From NCBI GenBank assembly GCA_963920705.1, contig OY987230.1:11991320-12055319 (forward strand): a DNA stretch of 64,000 bases, read 5' to 3'. This document shows, in pieces, positions 22,218-34,320 of the stretch. A program made the position numbers and the translations under genes. Positions within the stretch are counted from its first letter, which is position 1, and every line of letters begins with the position of its first letter. The notes under the pieces are model-generated. The model saw only the letters and a program-made list of their open reading frames with translations, ran no database searches and was not told the DNA's origin. The DNA comes from Odiellus spinosus. Taxonomy: Eukaryota; Arthropoda; Arachnida; Opiliones; Phalangiidae.

Positions 22218-23105
22218 TGTAACAATAAAAATATTCTATATTATACATATATAGAATATCCAACAAAAATCATACTCTATATATTATTAGTTCAAGGTCT
22301 TCCCAATTTCCCCAGAATTCACATTTCCAAATATCCCATCGCGATGAAAACTCCATTGTATAGAATTAGAACTCTGGTAGTGGTATTCTGGCAATAACTG
22401 GTTTTGACACTCTTGGTACTTTTCCTAACATTCTATTAACAATGGGCTTAGCCCCGAAATATGTAGTGACGTCAATGAGCACGTTGCCGATGTTGGTTTT
22501 TAGCAAAAGATGTAAAAACTAAGAGTTAAAAATATAAGTGTCTCTCTCTCGAACTCTGGCTCTGGAACGGACTGGTACCTTCTCTCCTTAAAAGCGGTCA
22601 TCTTAGCCCGTAGGCTACGGACGGGACTATGTATAATGTCGGGTCGACTCGCCGCGAATACTCAACCGCGCTAAACACGATTAACTAAAGGCCTCGGCCA
22701 ATTATCGTAAATACATTCAACGCGCCGGTTATAATTAAATAACGCCAAGGATGTTAGGTTGTCACACCTCTCCAAAATTTAGAAAACGCGCCTACTAAAG
22801 TGTTCGTCGATCATCTCCGAGAATCACCGCAAAAGAATAAATGGGTACCGTATAAACCTCTTTAAAAGCGCTATATAAATATTTAAGCCAGAGTACCATG
22901 TCAGCCAGTTATAGTAATTAAGCGTATAACTTTTGTATATTTAATTATCATTATGCTTCTCACTTTTAACATTAATTATAATCCTTATAAATATTTTAAT
23001 GGCGACAATTGATTTATATTAATAAACATACCCATTCAATTTAACAACGAGTACTATTACTTAACCTTACCATTTTATTAACTACTTAATTTATCAAATG
23101 TCGCA
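22218..23105 (+). repeat. 3' LTR of the gypsy element (888 bp)
   Basis: It has the same length as the 5' LTR at a constant offset of 6373 and no difference that I can see by eye. The polyadenylation signal copy is at 23021-23026. AGGG follows at 23106-23109. Confidence 0.95.
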
Positions 23106-23109
23106 AGGG

Positions 23110-24060
23110 TTCCAGAGAAAACATGTAAAGCGTCCCACAAACTATGTTTCATCTACTTTACTACTATTAATATGTCGTAACATAACCAGTATAATCTAAA
23201 TCACATCCTATGATTTGGTCTATATTTTTTTATTAGAAAAGCGGTTTTTTGGAAATACACGTAGAACTTTTCCGAATAAAGTTTAAGCCGTCTCTAAATT
23301 CTGCCAATTACAAAAACGACAGTAAAAAAAGCTAATAGCAATCATTGTGACAGTTCAAATCCTGTCTCTCGCGATGTCGAAGGAAAACTAACTTTAATCC
23401 TTATTGGGGCGTTCGGGTCACGCCTATGCCGCCGCGAATGATGCATCTGGCGATATAAAGGTCAACCTCGGACTGATGACCTCTCGGGAAGGAGCGACAG
23501 GCACTGGCCCGAGGCCTAACTTTTGACATTTCGTGGTTATGGCGCGGGGGAGTGAGATAGCGGACCTATTGAAGTCCTCTCTTTCAATACCCACGTTTGA
23601 TTTGTTAGAGGCAATGAAGCCAAGCTGGGAAAGGGTGCAAGTAAAAACCCACGAATGACAGCTTTATACCCATTCGATGCAATGAGGCGAATGGATTTCT
23701 TTATCCATTTTGGCAGAGAGGCGGTTGACCAAGAGCCAAGTCCGATTTTTTTGGTCCATCGGTCCGGGATCAGGCAGTCGAAATAGTGACGTACCGATGA
23801 TGCATTGGATTTCCTAGGTTTTCTATAATGTATACGTGTCGCTGGGTAGATCGATTCCATCTTGACTTTGCACTGCTTGAAAAGCTTGCCAATCACGTGT
23901 TGAATAGCTGTGAGGCAATAAAGTTAAAGGCTAGGAGAAATGACGTCATTGCCCGTTTCTCTTTCACCCAGACTTCTACTCTCTATGTTGCGACTAAACC
24001 TGTAGACGAACGTAATTTACATAAATTATATTTAAGGGAGAATGAATGATTATTATGCTA
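23110..24060. other. Unassigned region with a GC-richer patch
   Basis: Between about 23390 and 23800 base composition is less AT-rich than around it. Two modest open frames overlap here: minus 23537-23896, without an ATG at its 5' end, and plus 23828-24049. Neither contains a motif I recognise, so I do not call a gene. It could be a decayed coding exon or repeat. Confidence 0.3.
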
Positions 24061-24203
24061 TGATTTGCGCATATGGTTTGTTACCCATTTTATCTCAAAT
24101 ATTCCTTGTTTTAGGACAAAAATATGATTTTGCATTACTTATCTTATAATATGGGGAAATAGTACAATTTTACTTGTTATAGGTATAAAATCCTATACTT
24201 TTT

Positions 24204-24365
24204 CTTATTTTAGGGGAAAATTATATAATTTTCACTTATTTTAGGGGAAAATTATATAATTTTCACTTATTTTAGGGGGAAATTATATAATTTTCACTTA
24301 TTTTAGGGGGAAATTATATAATTTTCACTTATTTTAGGGGGAAATCTTATAATATTTACTTATTT
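24204..24365. repeat. Tandem repeat, 31-bp unit, about five copies
   Basis: Units start at 24204, 24235, 24266, 24297 and 24328, each exactly 31 bp apart, with cores TTTTAGGGGAAAATTATATA and GGGGGAAATT variants. Degenerate relatives spread from about 24085 to 24430. There is no coding content. Confidence 0.9.
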
Positions 24366-24430
24366 TATTAGGAAATCCTAGATATTCCCTGTTACAGTAG
24401 AAAATCAAACTATTTCCCGTATTTTAGGTA

Positions 24431-25891
24431 AATATGCTGTCATTTCTATAATTGTTTTGCGGAGGTTGGTGGGAGGTATCCTGCATAATGGTTTGTATTT
24501 TATGGAGGTGATCTCCAATACCTTTTTAGCTAGACCCAACCCTAGGGTCTAGGTACTGTATTCACTGCGGCATAAAGAAAAAAAATTTTGGCCATGCACA
24601 GGCTCTATGGCTTCCCTTTAAAAAAATATTTTTTTTTCACTCTTTTTGATGGTGCTTAGAATTTGCAACACGCTGTTTTTTATCTTAGACGGTTCTCTTT
24701 AAGAATTTAGCCACGATTCAATCCTAGCCTTTAACGATAAGTCGCCAGCTCAGTTTTAGTTCCTAATAAAGGAATTAATTTTTAGCAATCCACACTAGGC
24801 TCTTTATTACCCTTTAAATCAATTTTTAGCTAACCCAACTCTAAAGAGCGTTAGCATGATTCCTTTCAGCCTCTTTTACAATGTCAGGGGTCTAGCTATT
24901 CCTATGGCTTGACCATCTTGTTTTAATGTTGTTGGTCATCCTAGGAACTTCGTTCATTTTGCAAACTAAAAGTGAAAAAGCTGCAATCTGACCACTTCGT
25001 TATCTAATATAAAATATAACCACTGAGCATTGTACCCCTTGGTTTAAAACAGCTAAACAGATATTGCATGCTATAGCGTTCGACGGGGCCAACTGGGAAA
25101 TTCGTTTCGGAATGGTGCTAGGAAAAAAATGAGTACGAGTCAAAAGTTGGTTCGTGGTTCTTTTACGAATTAAGTCAAAGGCGGAAAGAAATGTAAATGT
25201 TTAAGTGGGAGATTAATGAAAACGTCTTTTCTAGCTTCGACCGTATTCGCCCTTCCTAAATGTACTAACTATAGTCAGAACCAGTTTTAGAATTAAATAT
25301 GTATGGATTTAGCTTCTGCTCTATACCGCAATGATTTGGTTTCTTCGGGATACAAGGAGGATTTAGCTTTGTACGTGATGAATTTTCAAACTGAATACGC
25401 TACATGGTTAGGTGGAAAGAGATTATGAATATTTAAATTGGCCATTTTTTCGCTCCGATAGACTTGATTAAAATTATACGGATCTAAGAATGACGTGGCT
25501 GCGTGGCGTTGGATTTAAAATTTTTGACTTTTATAAGGCTCATGGTATCTCTGCAGCCAGCCTTCTCCCTATATAGCTACGAAGTATGTTAATGCAATAT
25601 AATATATAAAATAATCTCGCCAAATATCTGATGCAGGGGTTTCGAACGCGCATAGGGTTATATTTTTTAATATGGATAAACTTTATATATTAAGAATAAT
25701 TAAACGTAACGGTAGAGTCCCCTTGAAATATGGAATTTTTTTAGACGTACGCATTTCGTAAATTGGGATGAAACGATAATAATACTGTATATTATTAACG
25801 TGTCAAAAAATATAGTGCTTGCAGGAAATAAAATTATTTAAATTTTTTTCAAAGGGCCAGCCTTAATCAGTTTTTGGCGAATTTAGTAACG
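24431..25891. other. Intergenic DNA, no gene recognised
   Basis: AT-rich sequence with short frames only. I see no repeat or motif that can be named. Confidence 0.5.
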
Positions 25892-26176
25892 GGCACACCA
25901 GCATTTCTTAATCGATTTGAAACGGTAAAATCAAACCGATATTTAAATCGCCATCGCCTTTAGCGTCACGTGTTCACGCATTATCTTTATAAATCGATTT
26001 ATCATAGCTTCTCCATCGATTGTTGAAATCGAATCGGTATGAAACTGGTTACCGAAAAAGTTTCAAGAAATCGAGTCAAATCGATTCGATAAAAGACGAT
26101 TTCCCGTTCACACGATTGCAGCGAAACGTTTTGAAACGGTTTAAATCGATTCCAAGGCCTAGTATGAACGCGGCTT
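25892..26176 (-). mobile_element. MITE, family A copy, inverted
   Basis: On the minus strand it starts AAAGCCGCGTTCATACTAGG and contains GATTCGATTTCAACAATCGA-like and CACGTGACGCTAAAGG segments in family order. The 3' terminal repeat (plus-strand left edge) is decayed. Confidence 0.75.
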
Positions 26177-28256
26177 TAATGTAATTGGAATACTGACTGG
26201 CGAAAAAGATCTTTAAAAATTATTCTAAATCTATATTAATTAGTTGTGACATAATTTACGTAATGTAATAGTAGAATAATAATTTTTATTATTACTGAAA
26301 TTCATCTTATACTTAATAAAATCTAAATAATAATTTAGTTACGTCTGTTTGTCAGACTGGAACGCGAAAATGTACACTTAAAGATATACCTGATGTTAAA
26401 CCAAACTTCATTGCAAACTCCGAGTTTTATTTCAAAACATTTAAATATTTTTGGCATCATTCAATTCTAGTTTCTTAAAAACGCGTGAACTCAAAAGGCG
26501 TAAAAATTATGTTTTTAGTATCCATAAGAATTCTCTCTTAACCATATTCGGACATGTAGGAGGGATATTATGACCAATTGAAACGTAAAACTTTAACGGC
26601 CTTTTATACAATCTTTACGACTCTTAAACCTTATTCGCTTTTTGCTTTTCTCATCACGTACAGCCCAAAAATAATACTCCAAAGTAGAATTAGATTTTCA
26701 TAATGTCATGATTTCTATATTTACGAAGTCCCTTTTCAAATTGAATGTTGAAATTCCTCGCGTCGTAAAGAATAATAAGAAAATGCGTAAGAGATTTGGT
26801 ATTCCACGTATTTTGCATTAAAATAGTTTATTACTATAGCTTGGTGAGCTCCTACTCGTGATCATAGCGCGCGCGAGCGTTTCCCGTCACGCTTTCAAGG
26901 GATTATCCTCTTCCCGCGTCGTGCATGCGCTCTGCTTTGTAATCTATCCACTGAGAAAAGATGAATAGAGTTTAAGGCAAGATAATCTAAATTCATAAGC
27001 CTTTCCTCACCCTCTCCTTTTTCGCTATGCTCAGAACGTAGCTTCATTAAACGTTGTTTTGTGTATACCGAACTATAGTCAGAATTGATTCAGTTTTAGC
27101 AAACAAAGCCGAGCTCTTCCTTTACCTCTGTGATTTCTTTTATTAAGCTGAGTTTTCTTAGTCTCATTTACAGAAATTCCCTTTATTTGTAAGTAAACTA
27201 TTCATATAGAAAACGGATATCGTAGCTTATTACGCCATGTCAAATTAAGGTAGACTAAAGTAAAGATTCTATAACCTGCTCGAATAGTTTCGTGTTACCT
27301 ACTGGGGAGTTGCCTTTGAACAAACACGGTTCAAGCGTGGTTTCTCACGAAATTTTGGCATTTTTATACCCCTACCGGATCGGGGCCTCAAGAATCAAAT
27401 TATGTTAGGGTTAGCTAGCTGCGTCCCTATCTCTCCTTGCTCCGCAGAAGCACACGCCAATCAGCTCACTCGGTACAGGACACGTCACGGCCCTCCGTGA
27501 CGTGTGCTATAGTCAAACAGTTGAAATTTTCGTTTATTAAATTTTAAATAACTTAAAATGAATGAAAAAGGTTCATGTTTAAATGTGTCTGACATCATAA
27601 ATTATTTTATCGGTGACTTATACTTCGAAAGAGCTGTATTAAAAAGCGTTTCAGAGCTCCTCAAATAACTATGAAAACGTTCCTTTAGGCTAGCTTTGTG
27701 CATGTCAGAAACTCACAGTTATTCCAACTATAGTTCTAGTATTATTTTCTGCTATTCTTTTTTATGAGGTTTCGCCTGTTGGGTGCGCATTTCCGTGGTT
27801 CACTCTCTCTAGCGAGCGGGGTGTCGGAGATTTAAGCAAAAGGGTCAAGGGGTCGAGCGGCCGGCTGAGAGGAGATAAAAAGATCCCCAGTCCGCGATGC
27901 CACGCGCGGAGTCACCGTGGTATAAAGTGGTATTCTAACACCCAAAGCCACCATAAAGTAGAACGTTCCGGACGGTGATTTTCTGACTCACAGAATAGCG
28001 ACTCGTATATACCCATGCACCTATAATCCTTGCTTTTGCTCGCTTTCCGATAGCATTTTTGCTAGGATTAAGTTAATCACGTGGAATAGATGAACTCTTC
28101 TATCGCGGTATTATAGTGGGATAAAGCGCTAGACAGAATATAGACCTAATATGCAAATATTGGGTATCATATGGTGACGCGACCTTAAATTTGAGTGACT
28201 TAAAATATATAGATTTAAATTTTAATTCTGTACATTAATCCAGATCATAAATTGTT
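26177..28256. other. Intergenic DNA, no gene recognised
   Basis: GC-richer patches occur near 26860-26950 and 27780-27930. Apart from the hairpin at 27480-27505, I can support no feature here. A TATAAAG word near 27920 lies in a CG-rich context but has no gene behind it. Confidence 0.4.
27480..27505. other. 11-bp perfect stem, 4-nt loop, containing two CACGTCA/TGACGTG sites
   Basis: ACACGTCACGG, loop CCCT, CCGTGACGTGT. Each arm contains a TGACGTG-type bZIP/CRE-like core, so it may be a paired binding site or a cruciform. No gene nearby supports a regulatory role. Confidence 0.5.
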
Positions 28257-28636
28257 CTCTCGCCTTAATAACCCAGACCAACTGAAAACCGAGGGCTGCG
28301 TATAACCATTCTACCTACTCTGGAAAAACCTCTCGAGGCTCTAGACAACCTGACTACCATGGATATCGGTTCTTGAATCTGAACTAACTGAAGATAAAAT
28401 AGAGATTCCCCTTATTTTATCAGTCCCATGACACGAAGCTATGGGGACGCAATGTTTTCTATCTTCAGTTTGTCGAGAATCAATTGACACGGTCCTCAAG
28501 AACCGCGGAAAATTTGATAAAAAGCAAAAATAACCATTGTTATTCATTGGTCGGTTTTCAGTTTGTAAAATACTCTTTTTGATCGGACCTCAAATAAGAG
28601 GCATATGCTTTTATTGGTTTAATATTAAGGCGAGAG
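28257..28636. mobile_element. Probable fold-back element with CTCTCGCCTTAATA ends
   Basis: CTCTCGCCTTAATA at 28257-28270 is inverted exactly at 28623-28636. Further nested inverted pairs lie inside: CAACTGAAAACCGA near 28279 with TCGGTTTTCAGTTTG near 28550, and AACTGAAGATA near 28386 with TATCTTCAGTT near 28464. This fits a fold-back MITE. I could not define a target duplication. Confidence 0.6.
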
Positions 28637-29738
28637 TTCAAATTTTCCACGAATCCTTGTCGTGAACAAAAGGTTATTGACACTCCTTATTATGCATGGT
28701 AAATGGGCTTTATGGCATACTTAAGTTTAATTACGTTCTTATAAGGTAGTTTTTAATGTTTTTGATAAACAATCTATTATATGGTTTAGAAATTAGAGAT
28801 TTGGACACCGTTTGTTACGAGTAACAAAGCATAACTGCCCAGACAAAGCAAGATAAATCCCAGGAATTTTAATATATTACATCCTATATCATTATTGCAC
28901 TTAACTAATATCTAATATAAAAGTCATTATCAATTTTTTAAGTTCGTCATTTATTTATATTAGCCTCGACACTATGAAGTTCTAAAATAAACTTTTCAAC
29001 AACCGGAAAGTTCTACAATCTTTAGGTAATAAGCTAAGTAGAAAGGGAATATGTTGAACTTCATATACATTCCGCGAGTACCGATATAAATGGTAATGAC
29101 CGGGTTTGCTACGCGCCGCATAGCTAGAATTAGCGGTGGAAAGCGGATGTGTGTACGTTGTTTCTCTCTCAACTTGGCATTCTCTCGACCTTTCAGTTGG
29201 CACATACGAGGCGCGTTCTTAGGTTCATCACGTTCTTCTCTAATTCAATTTGATGCCCAAGCTACCTCGCGCCGCTCGAAAACGCGCTTCCTATTCAAAC
29301 TCGACCCTGGCCTATAATAGGCCAACCATGTATAACTGCCATTAGCGCGCGCGTGATGATGACAATACTCGAAGAAGTATAAGTTGGAATTAAGTTTTGC
29401 GTGGTTATCAATTACACCAAATTTCAACTTAAAGGTTGAGATTTTAAAGGCGGGAAATCTTCTATATAGGATTGTGACCTCTCGTACGACCTGGTCAAGC
29501 TAGACGGATAAAGATGTAAGAGGACTAGCTTCCGACTAACATTATCCCAACGGCCAACGTTAAGATTGCAATCGGGGAACGGGGTTTCTATTTCTCATGT
29601 ATATGAACTATTTCATGGTAATTCCTATAATCTCCTTTATTTTTACTCGAAATCTAGAGCTAAGGGTAAAGTTTTCCATCATTATTGTATGCTGCCTTAG
29701 ATTTTTAGCTTTAGTGAAGGGCTAAATTGGAAAATAAA
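28637..29738. other. Intergenic DNA, no gene recognised
   Basis: Frames around 28980-29430 overlap on both strands and show no recognisable domain. A GC-richer patch at 29090-29350 has no supporting splice or start signals. Confidence 0.4.
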
Positions 29739-29740
29739 TA

Positions 29741-29908
29741 GAGATCGGGGTTTGGACAAGAAAATTTCTGATTATTTAATCTTTATTCATAACTTAAAAT
29801 TTTTCGAAAAAAGTCTGTGATAAATCCAATGTAATCGCGAATAATTTTCCGATTATTTTTTTATGATTAACTGATAGTTGTGGATTATTTTGTCCAAACC
29901 CCGATCTC
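29741..29908. mobile_element. 168-bp MITE with TA target duplication and 19-bp terminal inverted repeats
   Basis: GAGATCGGGGTTTGGACAA at 29741-29759 is repeated exactly inverted at 29890-29908, and TA flanks both ends (29739-29740, 29909-29910). The TA duplication and small size fit a Tc1/mariner-mobilised MITE. The interior is AT-rich and non-coding. Confidence 0.85.
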
Positions 29909-29910
29909 TA

Positions 29911-30866
29911 AAAATAAACCTTGTCAAAGGTATATAGAGCAGACTAGACGTTTTAAAGAGCCGTATTAGTCGCGTTCAGAGACAACGAAGATTTTTCCTA
30001 CGGTAGGCTATACCGTTTTTATTTATATAGGTTTAGTATCTCCCGTACGCTAAGCTGAATGTAGGCAATAAACAAGTTTACTTCAAACAAACTTCTTTCT
30101 ATTTAATCCTATATTTTACTTGAATTTCTTCCTATATTTCTCGAAGAGATTACCTATATAGGATTTTATTTTTAGTGGTCGCACTGTCCTGACATATACA
30201 TCTGTAAGTGCAGCCCATTATAGTTCCCATATTTAGAAATGAATTTGTCTTTTGAGACTCAAAATTAACTAAATTATATTGGGAGATATTTTTAACCTTT
30301 AAAATCTCGTCACCTCGCTTAATTGAAACTTTATCACTAGTTTGGTTTTATGTACTCGCTAGCTAGTAGCTATGCCTTTCGGAGCGGCTATAGAAACTGT
30401 CCGAAAACATTCCTACACGAGGTTCATCCGGCTTCAGAACTGCCTTAATACTTCCCTCTCCCTTATTTCGAGCCGAATCAAGCTAATCTGCCTCCCGCGT
30501 GCGTGGGAGGAGAGACAAGGGAGAAAGGGGAGTGGGATTGGCGCGTGCGATGATCCTTTCCTCTCCCGCTTCTCTTTTAGCTTTACATCGGGTACATCCC
30601 TCCCTCATCCGCATCCTTACTACGTCGCGATCCCCTCGCGATAGCGCGCCTGGTGACTTCCGGAAATGAAGTTCCCACTCCCACTTTTTTTACATACAAC
30701 ACCTTTTAGCGCATCGTTATGCGAGTTGAATGCCAAAATGCTTTTAGTCGAGTAATATTTGTTTTGAATAATATAGCGGATAATAATAATTGAACCCTAG
30801 TTTTACTAGAAGGAAAGATATTGTGACAGATATTGCATATCGGAAGGGACAGATACAACTAAGAAT
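29911..30866. other. Intergenic DNA with a GC-rich patch near 30.4-30.7 kb
   Basis: The patch contains an open frame on the plus strand (30372-30644) with no motif I recognise, plus a CCTCCC/GGGAGG palindrome. I do not call a gene. Confidence 0.35.
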
Positions 30867-31436
30867 GGACAGATATTATTTATTACAATTATGAATGAAC
30901 AGATATCATTTATTACAAATAGGAGTGGACAGATATTATTTATTACAAATATTAATGGACAGATATTATTTATTACAAATATTAATGGACAGATATTATT
31001 TATTACAAATATTAATGGACATATATTATTTATTACAAATATTAATGGACAGATATTATTTATTACAAATATTAATGGACAGATATTATTTATTACAAAT
31101 ATTAATGGACAGATATTATTTATTACAAATATTAATGGACAGATATTATTTATTACAAATATTAATGGACCGATATTATTTATTACAAATCTTAATGGAC
31201 CGATATTATTTATTACAAATATTAATGAACATATATTGTTTATTACAAATCTTAATGGACAGATATTATTTATTACAAATCTTAATGGACCGATATTATT
31301 TATTACAAATATTAATGGACAGATATTGTTTATTACAAATATTAATGGACAGATATTGTTTATTACAAATCTTAATGGACAGATATTATTTATTACAAAT
31401 ATTAATGGACAGATATTGTTTATTACAAATATTAAT
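30867..31436. repeat. Minisatellite, 30-bp unit, 19 copies
   Basis: Nineteen units in exact 30-bp register follow the pattern GGACAGATATTATTTATTAC-AAATATTAAT. Scattered point variants (CTTAAT, CGATATT, ATATATT, ATTGTTTA) recur in several units. A degenerate unit precedes it at about 30847. Because 30 is a multiple of three and the unit lacks stops in two frames, two overlapping 183-codon frames run through it; they encode 10-residue repeats and are almost certainly not genes. Confidence 0.97.
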
Positions 31437-33204
31437 GGGTAGATAACACCTTTTACATCAGTGCAATTTAGCCAAACCTTTCACAAATAACTTTTCACTT
31501 TAATACGAAACATTTAGTTTATTTTATTTATTTTCCAATCGTTATGAAACTTCAGAAATTTGTTCGTGCGAGTTTATTTTCAATTTGAGACTTCAAAGAG
31601 ATTTCAAATGTTTTAAAGTAACCGTTAATGCCTCGAAATTATAAAGAAATTATTTTTGAGGAATAATAATAAAGATTGTTTAATTACCAAGTTGAAGTAA
31701 TTAATGAATATATTAATGGCAGGCGTAATATTTAAATTTACGAAGACAAAATATGTTTAAATAAGAATTGGATAATGAATACGCGAAGCCTCAAGTCGTT
31801 TAATGAAACTTACCATCTGAACATTTTACAGCATGATTTTTTAATCCTAGATGGTATAGTTTAATAGTTACAACAAAAATGTTACTGTTAGTGGATATTA
31901 ACTACTTGAAAACCTATTGCAGCATATTTTATCCACTAAAGAATAAATGGCTTTGTTACTATAATCTCCCTTAACTAAACTATATCTTATGTAGTTAAAT
32001 CCTTCCCGCATTCATTGGTAGGAAGTTTTGCGGGTAGCTCGCTTCGACTAGCGCCGAATTTAGAGGAAAATGAGCGTGTCACGTCAAACATGTACTTCCT
32101 TATCGAAAACCTAAAGCAGAGAGTGTGTGTTTGAGTGAAGTTTTGCACGTACTACTTTCTTTTCTATGATGTTTAATATTGTGTATCAATCCGACTCAGG
32201 TTTTCCGTTAATTCAATTCCTCTTGGACCATCCCGTTTCCCTGATAAACTTATCGTGGTAGCTTTTTTTTTTTTTTTTTCGGTTCCTCTTCTCTTTCCTT
32301 TTCCCAGTCCCGAGTTCTCTCTGGCTTTGGATACTCGCTAACTGAGATGAGAGAATGGTTTGTTTCTTGATGAGTCTGATGAAGTTTCCACCGCCCACCA
32401 TTTGGTCTATACTGTACCAATCAGAGTTGCTATACATAGAAAGCTACTTTCCCCCCTTATCTAATTCAATTTCTTCGGGACAAAGAGATGCCTAATGCCT
32501 TTTACGCGCTGAAATCTCTAGACTGTACAAAATCAGTTTGAAAATTCAACGTTTATAAAGCTAGTCTACCTATCTCGATATACGTTTTGGTTTCAATGAT
32601 AAGAGTGAATCTGACTTCGTACCTGATGAAATGTCAACTTGAATATCTGATTCTTCTCACTGTCGTGAAAGTCAAAGTGGAAGAAAGAAGGGAAATGTTA
32701 TAGACCTTTTCACGGATAAATTCACGCGTGTTTATTTTAGTTGCATCTTTGGCTTGTTAAAGGTAGCCACGTGGTAGCTTGAAACCTGAATAGAAATGGT
32801 ATACAGGAAGAGTTTACTTATTTCCGGTGACGTGGATTCAATACTCCCACTCTTCTTATCGGTGTGGGTTTTCTCGGTGTGAAATAAGAGATTCCCTCGG
32901 ACTTTTCGACAGTTTAAATTTGCTTATCTTTTTCAACCTAAAACTGAAGGAATTTAAATCTCTATAAATATTTTATCACAGTACAATTGTTTAGAAATCG
33001 GTTTATTAAGTGTTGAAAGAGAATTTTAACGTGTTTAATTTTCGCGATACGAGTTTCTGTTATTCGGTTAAATATTTCGTTTATCTAAGGGGAGAGAATA
33101 TATAGACTTTGCATAAGAATTTTAGTTTCCACAAAGATTAATAAGAATTTTTGTCAAAAACGTAAAAATGAATAAACTATAAGATGAAGTAAGGCCGGTG
33201 ACGT
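31437..33204. other. Intergenic DNA, no gene recognised
   Basis: Only short frames are present. A 17-base T tract near 32262 is simple sequence. Confidence 0.5.
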
Positions 33205-33425
33205 AAGCCATACGGGATTGTCACGTAATTTACCGTTTCAAAACGATTCGCCACAGTTGTGTGAACGCGGGAAACCGTTTTTCTCGAATCGAATTCTCGA
33301 AACTGCTTTAGTTTCAAACCGATTCGGCTTCAACATATTACATGCAGATGAAACTAAATAAACGATTCAGAGAGATTTAAATATCGGCTTGATTTTAGTT
33401 TCAAATCGATTGGGATACGCAGCTT
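33205..33425 (+). mobile_element. MITE, family A copy, decayed
   Basis: The interior carries family A words in order (TACCGTTTCAAAACGATTC, GTGTGAACGCGGGAAACCG, CTCGAAACTGCTTTAG, ACCGATTCGGCTTCAAC, ATATCGGCTTGATTTTAG) and ends TACGCAGCTT. It is shorter than other copies, with an internal loss in the second half. Confidence 0.65.
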
Positions 33426-34320
33426 AAAAAACTGTCCGGTAAAAAAATAGCTAAGCCAAAAAAATTGTCTACAGTTTAGCTCGAAACGGAAGGGGATGAG
33501 TGGTTTCGTCCCATCTTCCCCCTCCCCTCTTCTTCTCGCTCATTTTTCGGTAGTCGTCAATGTGATTGAAACGCGCCGTTTACCGGTAATGGCTGTTTAA
33601 TTAATTATTGAGTTAAAATCGGGTTTTAAAAGGATTACAATCGCAAAATTCATGACGAGAAAAAAGGCCAGCGATCGAAAATGTTTCTGACACTTGACGA
33701 AACTTTTAGTGTAAGTATATATTTCGTAATGATTTTTGAATGAACTTTTTGCGTTAGGGTTAGTAGCAGCCATTTTTCGGTCGAGACACACGAGGTGAAG
33801 AGGGGCTGCTCACGTCGGGACGATGAGGGGGAGGAACGATGGAGCTATTTCTGGCCGGACGGCCAATGTTTTTATCGGGGAAACAAAATCATAATTAGCG
33901 TCTCGTAGTTTCATTATTTATGGAAGCCATTACGCCCGTGTTTTCGGGTATAATTATTCGTAATTCCATAGTCTTCCAACAGTCTTATAGTACTTCTAAT
34001 TACGTGTATTATTATATATTAATTTAAGTGTTTTAAAGTAATTTTAAATATTATAAATAGGTAAACTAAGCGATTTTAATTCTACTTTATATTTAATAAT
34101 TATAAATACCGTACCAATATACAACAAAGTATAGTAGATACCGGTAACAAATTAAATAAATAAACAAATAAAAATTAATTATATTAATATTAATTACAAT
34201 AATAACTATAATAATTAAGTAGATAATGGGGTGGATGAATTGGAAGAAAAATGCGACTACACGCTTTATAAAAGCCCTTCATCTTGTCACATTGAATAGT
34301 TTCAAACACCTACACCCTCC
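33426..34320. other. Intergenic DNA, no gene recognised
   Basis: AT-rich. No supported feature. Confidence 0.5.

Larger units (their letters stand above)
15845..23105 (+). mobile_element. Full-length Ty3/gypsy-type LTR retrotransposon
   Basis: The 7261-bp element has 888-bp direct LTRs starting TG and ending CA, a primer-binding site, gag, pol in the order protease-RT-RNase H-integrase (the order that defines Ty3/gypsy against copia), and a polypurine tract. AGGG flanks it on both sides (15841-15844 and 23106-23109); 4-bp duplications are known in some gypsy-group elements. No envelope-like frame follows pol, and no chromodomain motif was seen at the integrase end. The LTRs look identical, so the insertion is recent. 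Confidence 0.95.

Noticed and set aside
23340-23375. tRNA-like T arm (CAGTTCAAATCCTGTC)
   Set aside because: No matching acceptor or D arm lies upstream at the right distance, and no A box is visible, so a tRNA or tRNA-derived repeat cannot be supported.
23473-23495. CTGATGA followed by a short possible stem, as in a hammerhead ribozyme
   Set aside because: The required GAAA after stem II is absent (CGACA instead) and stems I and III cannot be drawn.
23537-23896. 119-codon minus-strand frame
   Set aside because: No ATG at its start and no recognisable motif; overlapping frame on the other strand is similar in quality.
30867-31436. Regular 30-bp repeats suggesting a CRISPR array
   Set aside because: The units abut directly with no unique spacers between them, and the sequence is eukaryotic.
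30891-31446. Two overlapping 183-codon plus-strand frames with 10-residue repeats
   Set aside because: They are a by-product of a stop-free 30-bp minisatellite; both frames are equally open and there is no start context or flanking coding sequence.
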